Shown: positions 1-6,625 of the stretch, piece after piece
How the letters are laid out: each line of letters begins with the position of its first letter
Position numbering within the stretch: the stretch's first letter is position 1
NCBI GenBank assembly: GCA_030039695.1
Contig: JASHVB010000234.1
Location: forward strand, 1-10,015
DNA: 10,015 nucleotides
Source: Acetobacteraceae bacterium
GTDB taxonomy: Bacteria; Pseudomonadota; Alphaproteobacteria; Acetobacterales; Acetobacteraceae
Direction of reading: 5' to 3'
The notes under the pieces: model-generated
What the model was told of the DNA's origin: nothing
Database searches by the model: none
What the model saw: the letters and a program-made list of their open reading frames with translations, nothing else
Made by a program: the position numbers and the translations under genes

Positions 1-882
1 ATCCGCCCGGACTTTGTGGCCGAGATCGACGGGCTCGACACGTCCCGACTGATTAGCCCTGCCGACATGGACGCGCTGTGGGACGCAGCGGACGAGCATG
101 CGATTCTAGTATTCCGTGGCCAGCGCTTGACCGACGCGCAGCAGATCGCCTTCACGGAGAATTTCGGCCAGCCGGAACGCTACGTCTTCTCCTACAGCGA
201 GCAGGTGAAGCTGCGGCTGCAGCGTCCGGAGATCGCGGACGTATCGAACCTCGATGCTGACACCGGGCAACCGCAGACCGGCAATGCGCGACATCGCATG
301 GTCAACCTCGGCAATCGGCTGTGGCACACGGACAGTTCGTTCCGCTTGCCGCGCGGCGGATTTTCGCTGCTCTATGCGCATGCGGTGCCACCGGCAGGGC
401 CCCTTGGTGCGGGAGAAACGGAATTCGCCGACACCTGCGCTGCGTATGAGGCGCTCAGTCCCGAACGGCAGGCAATGATAGAAGGACTCCGGGCTGAGCA
501 CAGCCTGATGCATTCACGCGCCGTGCTCGGCTTTACCGACTTCAAGCCGGAGGAACGCGCCGCGCTGCCGCCCGTGGTACAGCCATTGGTGAACACGCAT
601 CCGCGCACGGGACGGAAGTCGGTCTACGTTGCGTCGCACGCGTCACACATTATAGGCATGGAGCTGGCGGACGGGCGACTGCTGCTGCTGGAGCTGATCG
701 AACTGGCGACGCGCGTCGTCACGACGTATCGCCACACCTGGCAGGTTGGTGACCTGGTGATGTGGGACAATCGCCGCTCGTTGCATCGCGGCCTGCCGTT
801 CGACGAACGCTTCCCCCGCGACATGCGCCGGGTCACCACGTCCGACGGGACGGAACGGGAGCGGGTGCGTCGCGCGGCATAA
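1..882 (+). CDS. TfdA/TauD-family Fe(II)/2-oxoglutarate-dependent dioxygenase (5' end outside window)
   Basis: This family of cytoplasmic non-haem iron enzymes uses O2 and 2-oxoglutarate to hydroxylate a substrate, often splitting an ether or C-S bond (2,4-D in TfdA, taurine in TauD). The reading frame is open from base 1, and the first residues (IRPDFVAEIDGLD) already match the start of the fold, so probably only about 10-20 residues lie outside the window; the GTG at 16 is unlikely to be the start. Numbering from that GTG, the iron-binding HxD is H104/D106 in LWHTDSSF and the distal histidine is H257 in MWDNRRSLHRG. R268 and R272 sit 11 and 15 residues after H257, the spacing of the 2-oxoglutarate-binding arginines in TauD. 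GETEFADT and RKSVYVASHASHIIGM resemble TfdA-like proteins more than taurine dioxygenases. All key residues are present, so the enzyme is probably active, with unknown substrate. It is followed by a 305-nt gap before upp, so co-transcription with upp is uncertain. Confidence 0.92.
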   Translation: MRPDFVAEIDGLDTSRLISPADMDALWDAADEHAILVFRGQRLTDAQQIAFTENFGQPERYVFSYSEQVKLRLQRPEIADVSNLDADTGQPQTGNARHRMVNLGNRLWHTDSSFRLPRGGFSLLYAHAVPPAGPLGAGETEFADTCAAYEALSPERQAMIEGLRAEHSLMHSRAVLGFTDFKPEERAALPPVVQPLVNTHPRTGRKSVYVASHASHIIGMELADGRLLLLELIELATRVVTTYRHTWQVGDLVMWDNRRSLHRGLPFDERFPRDMRRVTTSDGTERERVRRAA

Positions 883-1187
883 GCGGCGGTGTCATTGCGA
901 AGTGCGCCGCGCCGAAGCAGTGACGAAGAGGAAGGCGCGGACGTCATGCCGCGAACCAATGTCGTGACCCGATCGGGCCGTGCCCACGGGAATCGCCACA
1001 CTTGGCCTTCATGGAACATTTCTGGCATCGGGGCGTGCGGCGTTAATCCGTGCGGTGTTGTTCTGGGCATCTATGCGGTGACAGGCCTGAAGTTCCAACC
1101 GCGAGGTCGCGACCTTGACGAACTCGCTCCGGCGATATCCGCGGCCCATGCGACCTGCGACCCCCGCCGCATAACGGAGCAGCTGCA
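883..1187. other. 305-nt gap between dioxygenase and upp, with competing inverted repeats
   Basis: No recognised gene lies here. Just after the dioxygenase stop, GTCATTGC (891-898) can pair with GCAGTGAC (917-924) with one G-U pair. CCGCGCC (907-913) can pair perfectly with GGCGCGG (934-940), and TGACG (921-925) with CGTCA (942-946). The first stem overlaps the others in part, so they compete. None has a clear T-run, so this is at most a weak terminator, an attenuator or a degraded repeat. A 12-bp perfect palindrome lies at 1104-1115. I could not identify a convincing sigma70 promoter for upp. A 100-codon open frame runs through the gap and is listed separately. Confidence 0.5.
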
Positions 1188-1191
1188 ATGA
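889..1191 (+). CDS. Doubtful small ORF overlapping the upp start (100 aa)
   Basis: I do not recognise this protein and regard it as probably not a gene. It opens with GTG seven bases after the dioxygenase stop and ends in a TGA that overlaps the upp ATG by 4 nt (ATGA), the arrangement usual for coupled genes in this window. Against it: no good ribosome binding site precedes the GTG; the first third is rich in R, S, E and D with no recognisable fold; it contains four cysteines in no spaced motif; and part of it sits on the inverted repeats at 891-946. The later part (about residues 45-100) has one mildly hydrophobic stretch, [20 protein letters not shown] remnant of a decayed gene is an alternative. 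Confidence 0.2.
   Translation: MSLRSAPRRSSDEEEGADVMPRTNVVTRSGRAHGNRHTWPSWNISGIGACGVNPCGVVLGIYAVTGLKFQPRGRDLDELAPAISAAHATCDPRRITEQLQ
1104..1115. promoter_or_regulatory. 12-bp perfect palindrome upstream of upp
   Basis: AGGTCGCGACCT is its own reverse complement and lies 72 nt before the upp ATG. The symmetry and position would suit a repressor site acting on upp and the mmgE/prpD gene. In GC-rich DNA a 12-bp palindrome can arise by chance, and I see no second copy in the window and no linked regulator gene. Confidence 0.25.
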
Positions 1192-1826
1192 CAGAATATC
1201 CGAACGTGACGCTGGTCGATCATCCGCTGGTACAGCACAAGCTGACACTGCTGCGCGATCGCTGCACGCCAACCGCACAGTTCCGCCAGCTCGCACGTGA
1301 GATCAGCCTGCTGATGGCTTACGAAGTGACCCGCCCACTTCCGCTGGAGATGGTGGAAATCGACACGCCTTTGGAGCCCATGGAGGCGCCGCGACTGGCT
1401 GGCAAGAAACTGTGCTTCGTGTCGATCCTGCGTGCCGGGAATGGCATCCTTGATGGAATGCTCGACCTGGTGCCTTCGGCGCGCGTCGGACACATCGGGA
1501 TGTACCGCGACCATGCGACGCTGCAGCCGGTTCAGTACTACGTGAAGCTGCCCGAGGACGTGCATGAGCGCCTCGTCGTGGTCGTTGATCCGATGCTGGC
1601 TACCGGCAACTCCGCCTGTGCGGCGGTGGTACTACTGAAGAAAGCCGGCGTGACGCAAATCCGCTTCGCCTGTTTGATTGCCGCACCGGAAGGGCTGCAG
1701 GTTTTCCGCGCCGCACATCCCGATGTACCCGTGTTCACGGCCGGGATCGACCGGGGTCTGGATGAACGTGGCTACATCCACCCCGGTCTCGGCGATGCCG
1801 GGGACCGGTTGTTCGGCACAAAGTGA
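1188..1826 (+). CDS. upp: Uracil phosphoribosyltransferase
   Basis: UPRT salvages uracil in the cytoplasm by joining it to PRPP, giving UMP and pyrophosphate. At 212 aa the protein has the usual family length. The PRPP-binding loop is [13 protein letters not shown] (residues 131-143). The RAG motif is at 82-84 ([14 protein letters not shown]), and the C-terminal uracil-recognition segment is [18 protein letters not shown] (195-212). The ATG at 1188 is preceded by GGAG at 1176-1179 with 8-nt spacing. Differences from the E. coli enzyme as I recall it include N85 after RAG and RDHATLQPV where E. coli has RNEETLEPV. These are tolerable family variation but could mark a paralog. The gene is 22 nt upstream of the mmgE/prpD gene, so the two are probably co-transcribed, an unusual partnership. 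Function as UPRT is well supported; its role in this locus is unknown. Confidence 0.93.
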   Translation: MTEYPNVTLVDHPLVQHKLTLLRDRCTPTAQFRQLAREISLLMAYEVTRPLPLEMVEIDTPLEPMEAPRLAGKKLCFVSILRAGNGILDGMLDLVPSARVGHIGMYRDHATLQPVQYYVKLPEDVHERLVVVVDPMLATGNSACAAVVLLKKAGVTQIRFACLIAAPEGLQVFRAAHPDVPVFTAGIDRGLDERGYIHPGLGDAGDRLFGTK

Positions 1827-1835
1827 CAGCGTGCG

Positions 1836-1841
1836 AAGGAG
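1836..1841 (+). promoter_or_regulatory. Ribosome binding site fixing the mmgE/prpD start
   Basis: AAGGAG stands 7 nt before the ATG at 1849. It selects this start over the longer in-frame opening at 1678, which would lie inside upp. Confidence 0.8.
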
Positions 1842-1848
1842 TTGCGCA

Positions 1849-3195
1849 ATGGCCAACGAGACAGTCCAACTTGCTGAATATGCGGCGAAGCTGCGCTATG
1901 AGGACATCCCGCCGCAGGTGGTGCAGCGAGCGAAGGACTGTATCGCCGACACCGTCGCGGTGATAGTGCTGGGCAACGGCATGCCGTGGAGCCGTATCGT
2001 CATCGACTATGCGCAGCGCATCGGCGTAGGCGGGCGTTGCCGTATTCTGGGTTCGGAAGGTCCATCCGTGAAAGCTCCGGCCGCGGCACTAGCCAATGGC
2101 ACGATGGCGCACGCCTTCGAGTCGGACAACCTGACAAGGCCCGGCGTTGGCGTACATCCCGGTGGCACATTACTGCCGGCTGCACTGGCGGTCGCGCAGG
2201 AACGTGGCAACAGTGGCGGTGACTTGATCACCGCCGTCGTTGCCGGCTACGAAGTCATGTACCGCATCGGCCACGCGACCAAACACAGCAACGAACATCA
2301 CGGCTTTCACGCACCGGGCACCACCGGCCCGTTCGGCGCCGCGGTCGCGGCCGCGCATCTGCTGCGGCTGAATGCGACCGCTATGACAAACGCGATCGGT
2401 ATCGCGGGCTCACTGGCAGGAGGGCTGATGGAATTTGCTCGCTCCGGTACCGGCGCGATGGTGAAGCGGCTGCACCTCGGCCGAGCGTCGGAAGGTGGCA
2501 TACTGGCGGCAAGCCTCGCCGAGGGCGGGTTCACCGGCCCGCGCAGCGTGCTGGAAGGCGAAGCCGGTTTCCTGAGGGTGTTTTGTCCCGATCATGACGT
2601 GGCGGACCTGACACGTGGGTTGGGCGAGCGCTGGGAGACGATGACGTTGTGCCTGAAGCGTTTTCCGATGCACGCAACTGCGCATACCGCGGTGCAAGCG
2701 GTGCTGGAGCTGCAGGCAGAGCATAAATTTGCCGGCGAAGAGGTAGACCGGATCGACGTGCGAGGCACGGAACGGATGGCGACGGTGAACAACATCCCCG
2801 ATCCGACCGATATCATGATGGCGCAGTATTCCATTCCGTTCTGCGTGGCATTGGCGGCTTATCGTGATCCGCGCGACCCCGCGTCATTCGACGACGGTGT
2901 GTTGCGCGACGCCGGGATCCGCGCGCTTTGCGCGCGCGTCAAGGTGCGGGCCGCAGAACCGCCCACGAAGGTCGCCGGCGCCGCTATCGTCACGATTATG
3001 CTGAAGAGCGGGGAGTCACTGACGCGCGAAGTGGAAGAATTCAACGGCACACCAGCTCGCCCGCTCAGCTCGGCGGAGCTGCGCGACAAGTTCGTGACTT
3101 TGACCCGCGGACGCTATGGCGCGGACGCGGGGAAAATGTTCGATCGGCTGCAAAATCTCGAGGAGGAGGGCGACTTGTCGTGGGTGGGCGGGTAA
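1849..3195 (+). CDS. MmgE/PrpD family protein (2-methylcitrate dehydratase / cis-aconitate decarboxylase-like)
   Basis: The family includes 2-methylcitrate dehydratase (PrpD), cis-aconitate decarboxylase and iminodisuccinate epimerase, all acting on small polycarboxylates without a metal centre. The 448-aa product has normal family length and an all-helical N-terminal domain followed by the smaller lid domain at roughly 270-400. Recognisable segments are AHAFESDN (88-94), VHPGG (102-106), GYEVMYRIG (133-141), GFHAPGTTGPFGAA (152-165), KRLHLGRASEGG (206-217) and LKRFPMHATAHTA (269-281). D93, H103, K206 and K270 fall at or near the positions of active-site residues described for cis-aconitate decarboxylase (D93, H103, K207, K272, from memory), so catalysis is likely retained. 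There is no prpB or prpC neighbour, so a methylcitrate-cycle role is unlikely. The start follows from the ribosome binding site at 1836. The exact reaction is unknown. Confidence 0.92.
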   Translation: MANETVQLAEYAAKLRYEDIPPQVVQRAKDCIADTVAVIVLGNGMPWSRIVIDYAQRIGVGGRCRILGSEGPSVKAPAAALANGTMAHAFESDNLTRPGVGVHPGGTLLPAALAVAQERGNSGGDLITAVVAGYEVMYRIGHATKHSNEHHGFHAPGTTGPFGAAVAAAHLLRLNATAMTNAIGIAGSLAGGLMEFARSGTGAMVKRLHLGRASEGGILAASLAEGGFTGPRSVLEGEAGFLRVFCPDHDVADLTRGLGERWETMTLCLKRFPMHATAHTAVQAVLELQAEHKFAGEEVDRIDVRGTERMATVNNIPDPTDIMMAQYSIPFCVALAAYRDPRDPASFDDGVLRDAGIRALCARVKVRAAEPPTKVAGAAIVTIMLKSGESLTREVEEFNGTPARPLSSAELRDKFVTLTRGRYGADAGKMFDRLQNLEEEGDLSWVGG

Positions 3196-3237
3196 ACAGC
3201 ATCACCCAGGAAGCGGAACGTCGAACCAAGAAGCAGC

Positions 3238-3277
3238 GGGCTGAGGGTGGTGCGTTCCGCACGTTCCACCCTCACCC
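3238..3277. terminator. Hairpin between convergent genes, probable bidirectional terminator
   Basis: TGAGGGTGG (3242-3250) pairs perfectly with CCACCCTCA (3266-3274). Inside it, TGCG (3251-3254) pairs with CGCA (3258-3261) around a TTC loop, leaving a 4-nt bulge. GGG (3238-3240) and CCC (3275-3277) extend the base past one unpaired C. It sits 43 nt after the mmgE/prpD stop and 68 nt beyond the hisD-like stop on the other strand. No long T-run follows on either side, so intrinsic termination is plausible but unproven. Confidence 0.55.
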
Positions 3278-3344
3278 TTGATGCTCCGCGTCTCGCGTTG
3301 GCCGACTCGTGACGCAACGCCACACCAGCCGCGGGTGCGATTGC

Positions 3345-4628
3345 TTAAGCGTTCTTACCGCCGTAACGCCTTACCCTCAGGTCCGCCTGCTCCTTGTGCG
3401 CGGCAAAGTTCTCAATCGCGCACAATCTCGAGCAATACTCCCCGATCATCGCCGTCGCCTCGGCGCTAACCTCCTGATACGTCACCGTCTTCAGGAACTT
3501 CCCGACCCAGAGCCCGCCAGTATAGCGCGCAGCGCGCTTTGTCGGCAGCGTATGGTTTGTGCCGATCACCTTGTCGCCGTATGCCACATTGGTTTCTTTC
3601 CCCAGGAACAGGGACCCATAATTCGTCATCCGCCGCAGAAACCATCGCGGCTCGCGCGTCAGCACCTGCACATGTTCCGACGCGATGCGATCGGCTTCGG
3701 CGACCATCTCCTCGTCTGTGTCGCATAGGATCACCTGGCCATGATCATGCCATGCCATGCCGGCCACGTCTGCGGTCGGCAGGCGAGTCAACTGCCGGTC
3801 GATCTCCGCCTGAATGCCGTCGGCAATCTTCGCCGATGTGGTCAGCAGAACCGCCGGTGATGTCGGGCCATGTTCCGCCTGTCCCAGCAAATCGGTGGCG
3901 CACATTTCCGCATCGGCCGTGTCGTCGGCGATGATCAGCGTCTCGGTCGGACCGGCGAGCAGATCTATGCCGACGCGACCGAACAACTGACGCTTCGCTT
4001 CGGCGACGAAGGCATTGCCCGGGCCGACCAGCATATCGACCGCCGGGATGCTGGACGTGCCAAGTGCCATGGCGGCAACGGCCTGGATGCCGCCTAGCAG
4101 GTAAATCTCGTCGGCACCGGCCAGCGACATGGCGGCAACCGTCGCGGCGGGTGGCACACCGTTGAGCGGTGGCGTACAGGCGGCGACACGCTTCACGCCA
4201 GCGACCTTCGCGGTCAGCACCGACATATGCGCGGAGGCGACCATCGGATAGCGTCCGCCCGGCACGTAACATCCCACACTGGCGACGGGAATATTGCGAT
4301 GACCGAGCCTCACGCCGGGAAGTGTTTCAACTTCCACATCGCACAGCGCGCTCTTCTGGACCCCGGCGAAGCGGCGGATCTGTGCCTGGGCGAATTTGAT
4401 GTCCTCGATCACCTGCACCGGCAGGCTGTCAATCAGGTGCTGGATTTCGGCAGCGGACAGGCGGAACGATTCAGGCTCCCACTTGTCGAATTTCGCTGAC
4501 AGCTCCCGGACCGCCACGTCGCCTCGTGCGGCGATGTCATCGAGAATTGCTTCGACGGTCTGCCGGACTTTACGGTCGGCTTCCAGCCTTTCCGTTTCGG
4601 AAGCGCCCTTCTTCAAATAGCGGATCAT
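3345..4628 (-). CDS. hisD: Histidinol dehydrogenase family protein (probable catabolic paralog)
   Basis: Histidinol dehydrogenases are zinc- and NAD-dependent enzymes oxidising an alcohol through an aldehyde to a carboxylate. Numbering from M1 (MIRYLKKG), the zinc ligands by alignment to E. coli HisD are Q250 and H253 (LGQAEHG), D352 ([10 protein letters not shown]) and H411 ([12 protein letters not shown]). The catalytic pair is E318/H319 (SEHVQV), and the GPGN motif is at 203-206. All residues needed for the two-step oxidation are present in 427 aa, the normal length. The pattern MIRYLKKG...[11 protein letters not shown]...TNYGSLFLG matches the non-biosynthetic branch that includes sulfopropanediol dehydrogenase (HpsN). 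No his gene is nearby; the partner is an MFS exporter, so another alcohol substrate is likely. Start: the ATG at 4628 has AAAGGG 9 nt upstream. An in-frame ATG at 4655 would overlap the exporter stop by 4 nt (ATGA) and add nine residues; either is possible. Confidence 0.88.
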   Translation of the reverse strand: MIRYLKKGASETERLEADRKVRQTVEAILDDIAARGDVAVRELSAKFDKWEPESFRLSAAEIQHLIDSLPVQVIEDIKFAQAQIRRFAGVQKSALCDVEVETLPGVRLGHRNIPVASVGCYVPGGRYPMVASAHMSVLTAKVAGVKRVAACTPPLNGVPPAATVAAMSLAGADEIYLLGGIQAVAAMALGTSSIPAVDMLVGPGNAFVAEAKRQLFGRVGIDLLAGPTETLIIADDTADAEMCATDLLGQAEHGPTSPAVLLTTSAKIADGIQAEIDRQLTRLPTADVAGMAWHDHGQVILCDTDEEMVAEADRIASEHVQVLTREPRWFLRRMTNYGSLFLGKETNVAYGDKVIGTNHTLPTKRAARYTGGLWVGKFLKTVTYQEVSAEATAMIGEYCSRLCAIENFAAHKEQADLRVRRYGGKNA

Positions 4629-4651
4629 TGCGGGAAGCCCTTTGCTGTCCA

Positions 4652-6034
4652 TCATCCGCGGCCGCCAACGCGCCGCACTGCGACATCCAGCATAGCCACT
4701 CGATCCTGGCGGATGAAGCCGGCGGCGATCGCGGCGCCGGCTGTGAGCAGTCCGGCCGAGACGGTGAAAGCCTCGGCAATGCCGGATCCGCTGCTCGCCA
4801 TCAGTGCGCCGAACAGGGCAACGCCGATGGCGCCGCCGGCCTGGCGCACCGAATTCAGGACGCCGCAGGCAATGCCAGCGCGGGAGCGTGGGACCGTGCC
4901 GAGCACCACCGTGGTCATGATCGGCACGGCCAGACCGATGCCGAACGGCAGCAGAACCAGGCCAGGCAAAATCGCGTCGTATGGTGTCATGGCGCCGATA
5001 TTCCGCAGCAGCCATGCGCCCGCCGAACCGATCAGCAACCCCCCTGCCATGATCACGTGCGGCGACACGGTGGCGGCCAGGTGGCCCGCGGTGATGTTGG
5101 CCGCAAACACGGCGACTGCCAGCGGCAATAGCGCAACCCCGGTAAGCAATGGCGAGAGGTGATGGGTCTGCCGGAAGTAGAGCGCAAGCACGAACAACGC
5201 GCCATACACGGCCAGGTTCAGCAGGAATCCAACCAGCGTCGCAGCCGCAAAGGCAGAATGCCGGAAGAAACCAAGCGGCAACATCGGATTACCGGACGCA
5301 TGCTCTGTCGCGATAAAGGCGCTGAACCCGACTGCCGCCAGCGCTGCCGCTGCGCAAACCAGTGGCGCGGTCCAACCGAGCGGCCCAGCCTCGATCACCG
5401 CAGCGGTCAGGCCGAAGAGACTGACCGTCGCCAGCACTTGGCCGACCCCGTCGCCACCGCCGGGATGCACCGGCGCTTCATCAACGAATCGGTCGGCGAG
5501 AAAGATTCCGCCAGCAGCGATCGGCAGATTCACGAAGAAGATGCTGCGCCAACCAAACGCGGTGACGAGCACCCCTCCCAGCACCGGGCCAAGCGCAAGG
5601 CCGATGCTGCCGGCTGCGGTCCACAGGCTGATAGCGCGGGCTCGTGCCGTGGCGTCGCCACGCGCCGCGTGGTTGAGCAATGCCAGCGAGCACGGAACGA
5701 GCGCCGAAGCACCGATGCCCTGCACCACACGCGCGGCGATCAGAACCGGAGTGTCTGGTGATAGGCCACAACCGAGCGAGCCGAGCAGAAACAATGCCAG
5801 GCCGCCCACGAACGTCCGGCATGCTCCGACACGGTCGCCGAGCGCGCCGGCCGACAGAAGCAGCGAGGCGAAGGCCAAGGCGTATGCATCCACGATCCAT
5901 TGGAGGCCAGTAACGCCCGTGTGAATGCTGTCGGCGATGCTGGCGAGAGCGACATTCACGATCGACACATCAAGTTGAACCAGCAGGAATCCGAGGCTCA
6001 TCGTCAGCGTGGTGATCGAGAGATTCGAGCGCAT
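4652..6034 (-). CDS. MFS exporter, DHA2 (14-TM, EmrB/QacA-like) family
   Basis: This is a proton-driven inner-membrane efflux pump. The 460-aa protein has about 14 hydrophobic segments, roughly at 6-31, 46-65, 75-91, 96-121, 138-160, 165-181 and eight more after residue 190. Family signatures are [10 protein letters not shown] (21-30), [15 protein letters not shown] (46-60), the motif C region [13 protein letters not shown] (142-154), [13 protein letters not shown] (161-173) and, late, [18 protein letters not shown]. Motif A reads [11 protein letters not shown] (63-73), where one of the usual paired basic residues is replaced by A-C. I chose the ATG at 6034 because GGAG at 6044-6047 precedes it by 9 nt and the membrane domain begins at once. 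Upstream in-frame ATGs at 6067 and 6121 lack such a site, and 6121 lies in the operator-like region. The gene is divergent from the ABM gene and directly upstream of the hisD-like gene. Substrate unknown. Confidence 0.9.
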   Translation of the reverse strand: MRSNLSITTLTMSLGFLLVQLDVSIVNVALASIADSIHTGVTGLQWIVDAYALAFASLLLSAGALGDRVGACRTFVGGLALFLLGSLGCGLSPDTPVLIAARVVQGIGASALVPCSLALLNHAARGDATARARAISLWTAAGSIGLALGPVLGGVLVTAFGWRSIFFVNLPIAAGGIFLADRFVDEAPVHPGGGDGVGQVLATVSLFGLTAAVIEAGPLGWTAPLVCAAAALAAVGFSAFIATEHASGNPMLPLGFFRHSAFAAATLVGFLLNLAVYGALFVLALYFRQTHHLSPLLTGVALLPLAVAVFAANITAGHLAATVSPHVIMAGGLLIGSAGAWLLRNIGAMTPYDAILPGLVLLPFGIGLAVPIMTTVVLGTVPRSRAGIACGVLNSVRQAGGAIGVALFGALMASSGSGIAEAFTVSAGLLTAGAAIAAGFIRQDRVAMLDVAVRRVGGRG

Positions 6035-6043
6035 AATTTTCGT

Positions 6044-6059
6044 CTCCGGCGATACGCCG
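6044..6059 (-). promoter_or_regulatory. Exporter ribosome binding site with adjacent small hairpin
   Basis: Read on the minus strand, GGAG (6047-6044) lies 9 nt before the exporter ATG at 6034. Immediately upstream, overlapping by one base, CGGCG-TAT-CGCCG (6059-6047) can form a 5-bp stem. The site decides the start. The stem could tune access to it, though it is short. Confidence 0.5.
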
Positions 6060-6111
6060 AAGATCATGGTGATGGAGATCCGCCATGTCCCGTGTGGATG
6101 ATTCGGTCGTG

Positions 6112-6147
6112 GCCGAAGCATTCGAGGGTGTAATACACACCTTCGGC
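6112..6147. promoter_or_regulatory. Operator-like inverted repeats in the divergent exporter/ABM promoter region
   Basis: Within the 153-nt divergent gap, GTGTAATACAC (6128-6138) is a perfect 11-bp palindrome about a central A at 6133. It is flanked by a second perfect inverted repeat, GCCGAAG (6112-6118) and CTTCGGC (6141-6147). The A/T-rich core in GC-rich surroundings, 50 nt from the ABM start, is what a dimeric regulator site looks like. A weak -10-like TAAATT (6151-6156) sits just downstream towards the ABM gene. No regulator gene is in the window, so the cognate protein is unknown. Confidence 0.5.
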
Positions 6148-6175
6148 TCGTAAATTCGCGTTGCGTTCAAAAGCG

Positions 6176-6182
6176 AAGGAGG
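6176..6182 (+). promoter_or_regulatory. Strong ribosome binding site of the ABM gene
   Basis: AAGGAGG is a full anti-Shine-Dalgarno match 5 nt before the ATG at 6188. It rules out the in-frame upstream start at 6161, which would place this site inside the coding region. Confidence 0.85.
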
Positions 6183-6187
6183 ACGAT

Positions 6188-6493
6188 ATGCAGACGCAAC
6201 ACGACGGCCGGTTGGCATTCACGGTGATGTGGGAGGTGCGAGACGGCAACGCCGATACCGCAGCGGATATCATCGCGCGCTTCCTGCCCGAGGCGCGCAA
6301 GGAACCGGGCCTGGAACTGTTGATGATCAACCGCAGCACCGCCAACCCATCGCAGTTCCTGTTCTATGAAGTGTTCCGTGACGTGGCCGCATTTGAAGCA
6401 CATCAGCAGACACCGCATTTTCGGACGATGATCCTCGAGGAAGCCTTGCCACTGCTTAGCAAGCGTGAGCGGATGCAGTACGTGCCGCTGTAA
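6188..6493 (+). CDS. Antibiotic biosynthesis monooxygenase (ABM) domain protein, YgiN-like
   Basis: This is a single ABM ferredoxin-like domain of 101 aa, the usual size. Such proteins work as dimers without cofactor, for example as quinol monooxygenases, or in handling reactive aldehydes and signal molecules. The diagnostic C-terminal half is present: FLFYEVFRDVAAFEAH (57-72), then TPHF (75-78), then LPLLSKRERMQYVPL (87-101). The N-terminal strand AFTVMWEVRDG is followed by the helix that starts near residue 23 and the segment EARKEPGLELLMINRS. The very strong ribosome binding site suggests high expression. The gene stands alone on its transcript, divergent from a DHA2 exporter and ended by a strong terminator. 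The pairing suggests a stress or detoxification pair, which is inference; the substrate is unknown. Confidence 0.9.
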   Translation: MQTQHDGRLAFTVMWEVRDGNADTAADIIARFLPEARKEPGLELLMINRSTANPSQFLFYEVFRDVAAFEAHQQTPHFRTMILEEALPLLSKRERMQYVPL

Positions 6494-6586
6494 GTAATCT
6501 CGGCCGGCGCAAGAAAGTCGCAACGCGAAGCGTCGACGGGCAGGGTTCCAAAAGCAGAATCGCAGCCGCTCCCATGGCGCTGCGCG

Positions 6587-6625
6587 ATAACGGCTCCCGC
6601 GCGGAGCGCGGGAGCCGTTATTTCA
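6587..6625. terminator. Rho-independent terminator, 16-bp perfect stem, between convergent ABM and SDR genes
   Basis: ATAACGGCTCCCGCGC (6587-6602) pairs without mismatch with GCGCGGGAGCCGTTAT (6606-6621) around a GGA loop. On the plus strand the stem ends in TTATTTCATT, a short T-rich tail, so it should terminate the ABM transcript. On the minus strand the stem starts one base after the SDR stop, so it can also stop or protect the 3' end of that operon. It is the strongest hairpin I see in the window. Confidence 0.85.

Noticed and set aside
1678..1848. Upstream extension of the MmgE/PrpD gene into upp
   Set aside because: The segment overlaps upp in another frame, and AAGGAG at 1836 marks the ATG at 1849.
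3309..3934. Plus-strand frames opposite the 3' half of the HisD-like gene
   Set aside because: The opposite strand carries conserved catalytic residues throughout this interval; these frames show no recognisable domain.
3345..4628. Role in histidine biosynthesis
   Set aside because: No other his gene is present and the sequence pattern matches the catabolic branch; the family name is kept only because the catalytic residues are conserved.
4629..5015. N-terminal extension of the HisD-like frame up to 5015, giving a 556-aa protein
   Set aside because: The extra part lies antiparallel in frame only within the exporter gene, is arginine-rich with no HisD homology, and the ATGs at 4628 and 4655 give normal family length.
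4526..5761. Long plus-strand frames opposite the DHA2 exporter
   Set aside because: They are low-complexity shadow translations; the minus strand encodes a complete 14-TM transporter.
6035..6121. Exporter start at the ATGs at 6067 or 6121
   Set aside because: Neither has a ribosome binding site, and the 6121 start would run through the operator-like palindrome region; the ATG at 6034 has GGAG at correct spacing.
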